From Spongilla lacustris (Eukaryota > Porifera > Demospongiae > Spongillida > Spongillidae): 64,000 nt of DNA. Below, piece by piece: positions 62,711 to 64,000 of this stretch; positions within the stretch are counted from its first letter, which is position 1, and each line of letters opens with the position of its first letter. The notes under the pieces were generated by a model. It was not told the DNA's origin. It was given only the letters and a program-made list of their open reading frames with translations, and ran no database searches. A program made the position numbers and the translations under genes. Location: assembly GCA_949361645.1 (NCBI GenBank), contig OX442416.1, positions 2,281,430-2,345,429 on the forward strand, in the 5' to 3' direction.

Positions 62711-64000
62711 TCAATAGGACTCATCAGTTTTAACGTGAATCCATTTATGTTTCCAACAGTGCACCTCAGTTTGCAGTGAAAGAGGAGCAGGTAAATCACC
62801 CTGGTAGAGTGGTGCAAGATTGTTGACATGAGTCTGCCAATCATCCTTCTTGCAAATAGTACTAGGTACCAAACACAGCCCCCAAGGGTTGCTACTTTTG
62901 CTTCCGTGGAAAATCTGTCCTCCATCTCCTGCAAAAGATGACCAAGCAAGGGAGCAGTCAGTGATCTTCAGTAGTACATTCAGGTATACCTGCCTCAACA
63001 TTCTGTATGTATCGCTGGGTTTGCCTGCTACACATACATGTAAGTGGAATAGAGGGTTTTTCTGTTCCTACCTCTTCTGCGATCTCGACTGCCATCTGGA
63101 ACCAGATTTTATTCCAGTCATCAAGTCCCTCTCTCAGTTCTTTGAGCTGGCCTTGATTGTCCTGAACCATTCCCTGTACAATATCAATAGATCGTTGCTG
63201 AAGCAGTACTGTTAAACCTTTGATATACATGTAGCTGTGGATATTGTATACAACTACCAATGTCAGCAGAAAGGAAAACTTTTCTATCGCTGAAAACAAG
63301 CCATTTGCATCATGCATAGTTTCACTGTTCCAAGAGTCAGAATCATTTCCATAAGCTATATCACTAAGGGCTCCTATAATGGCTGGGTACAATTCAACAA
63401 ATACCTCGAGAGAATCATGCCTTTCTATCCATCTGGTTCTACAAAGTCTTACTCGCTGGCAATTCACTTTCAATCACTTCCTCAAGTTTATCCTGCCTCT
63501 TGCCATGTTCAAAGAACTTAGACAGTTCCCATCATGTTACGGACAAGCACTACAGAGCAAGAACTGGCAATAGACAGCTTCAGTATATGGCTGCAGCAGT
63601 GAATATACATGTATGTTGCCAAAGGATACTTCTGTAATACTATACTGCTTGCACCTTTCCTTATACCAGCCAAAGACACACCATACCCTTGCCCTCATAA
63701 ATTACCACAGTTCAGACCAAGCTCATCCAGGATAGTTGATGCCACAGCCATGAGGTATGTGCACAGCCGGTCATTTCTCTATGTTGCTCCTTAAATCCAG
63801 CAAAACTTTCCTTAACAACATATGACTCTCCTTTCTGGTGCACATACCTCAGCACAAAAGTGATCCACTCGATTGGAGCCACATCTTGGACTACATCTGA
63901 AATAACAGAATAAAATTTCGCCTCATTTACTCTGGCTATGACTTTCTCTCTAATCATACCGCCCATAGTATTAATCATATCATTTTGAGTCGTCTTTGAA
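62711..64000 (-). pseudogene. Decayed hAT transposase (ZMYM1/DUF4371 type), runs off window
   Basis: Minus strand from the window end. Blocks in family order: EAKFYSVISDVVQDVAPIEW and FVLRYVHQKGESYVV (63930-63800), a damaged GIRKGASSIVLQKYPLA and HILKLSIAS region (63690-63560), FFEHGKRQDKLEEVIESELP (about 63518-63460), CRTRWIERHDSLEVFVELYP (63450-63380), DANGLFSAIEKFSFLL, a long helical region to about 63070, and LAPLYQGDLPAPLSLQTEVH near 62780. Stops and frame changes at several places (e.g. about 63712, 63500, 62958). An N-terminal zinc finger of the same family is at 53165-53553, but the two are not one gene. Cut by the window edge. Confidence 0.8.

Overview
The window is eukaryotic and almost certainly from an invertebrate animal. 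Genes are split by GT-AG introns, many of only 60-400 bases. Most of the DNA is degenerate transposon sequence, with many microsatellites and one 200-base assembly gap. A GABA-B-like receptor of a type expanded in sponges, several retroelement tails and Ulp1-type relics of kinds common in sponges and corals, and the compact introns suggest a demosponge such as Amphimedon. This is inference; no species marker is present.

Layout. 0-5.7 kb: four non-autonomous inverted-repeat elements and unassigned DNA. 5.7-11.5 kb: 15 exons of a class C GPCR of GABA-B type (plus strand), lacking its first exons and with one exon out of frame by one base. 12.1-15.3 kb: a hairpin element and a decayed integrase plus Ulp1-protease transposon. 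16.4-17.5 kb: an unrecognised minus-strand exon cluster. 17.9-19.1 kb: relics of non-LTR retrotransposon 3' ends. 19.1-25.2 kb and 29.4-35.4 kb: two direct copies of a segmental duplication, each with an intact five-exon gene for a secreted saposin-B-like protein under a TATA box. A third intact paralogue lies inverted at 41.6-42.4 kb. 27.2-29.4 kb: a Ty3/Gypsy integrase relic and two repeat elements. 38.8-47 kb: a 10-base satellite, several inverted-repeat elements, the assembly gap and a hAT-type element nested inside another. 48.4-49.1 kb: a two-exon gene for a secreted proline/glutamine-rich repeat protein. 49.6-51.1 kb: an inverted-repeat element carrying an internally deleted Crypton tyrosine-recombinase gene. 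51.9-60.9 kb: one 9-kb foldback element. 61.2-61.4 kb: the last exon of an ankyrin-repeat gene (minus). 62.7-64 kb: a decayed hAT transposase (minus) running off the window.

Genes I regard as real and probably functional are the three saposin-like genes, the secreted repeat protein and the ankyrin terminal exon. The receptor is very probably a real gene, although one exon reads out of frame here. The saposin-like genes form a local family: two members arose by the segmental duplication, and the third shares exons, promoter and part of the 3' flank. The rest is mobile-element history, in which several insertions can be dated against each other through nesting, target duplications and one empty site.
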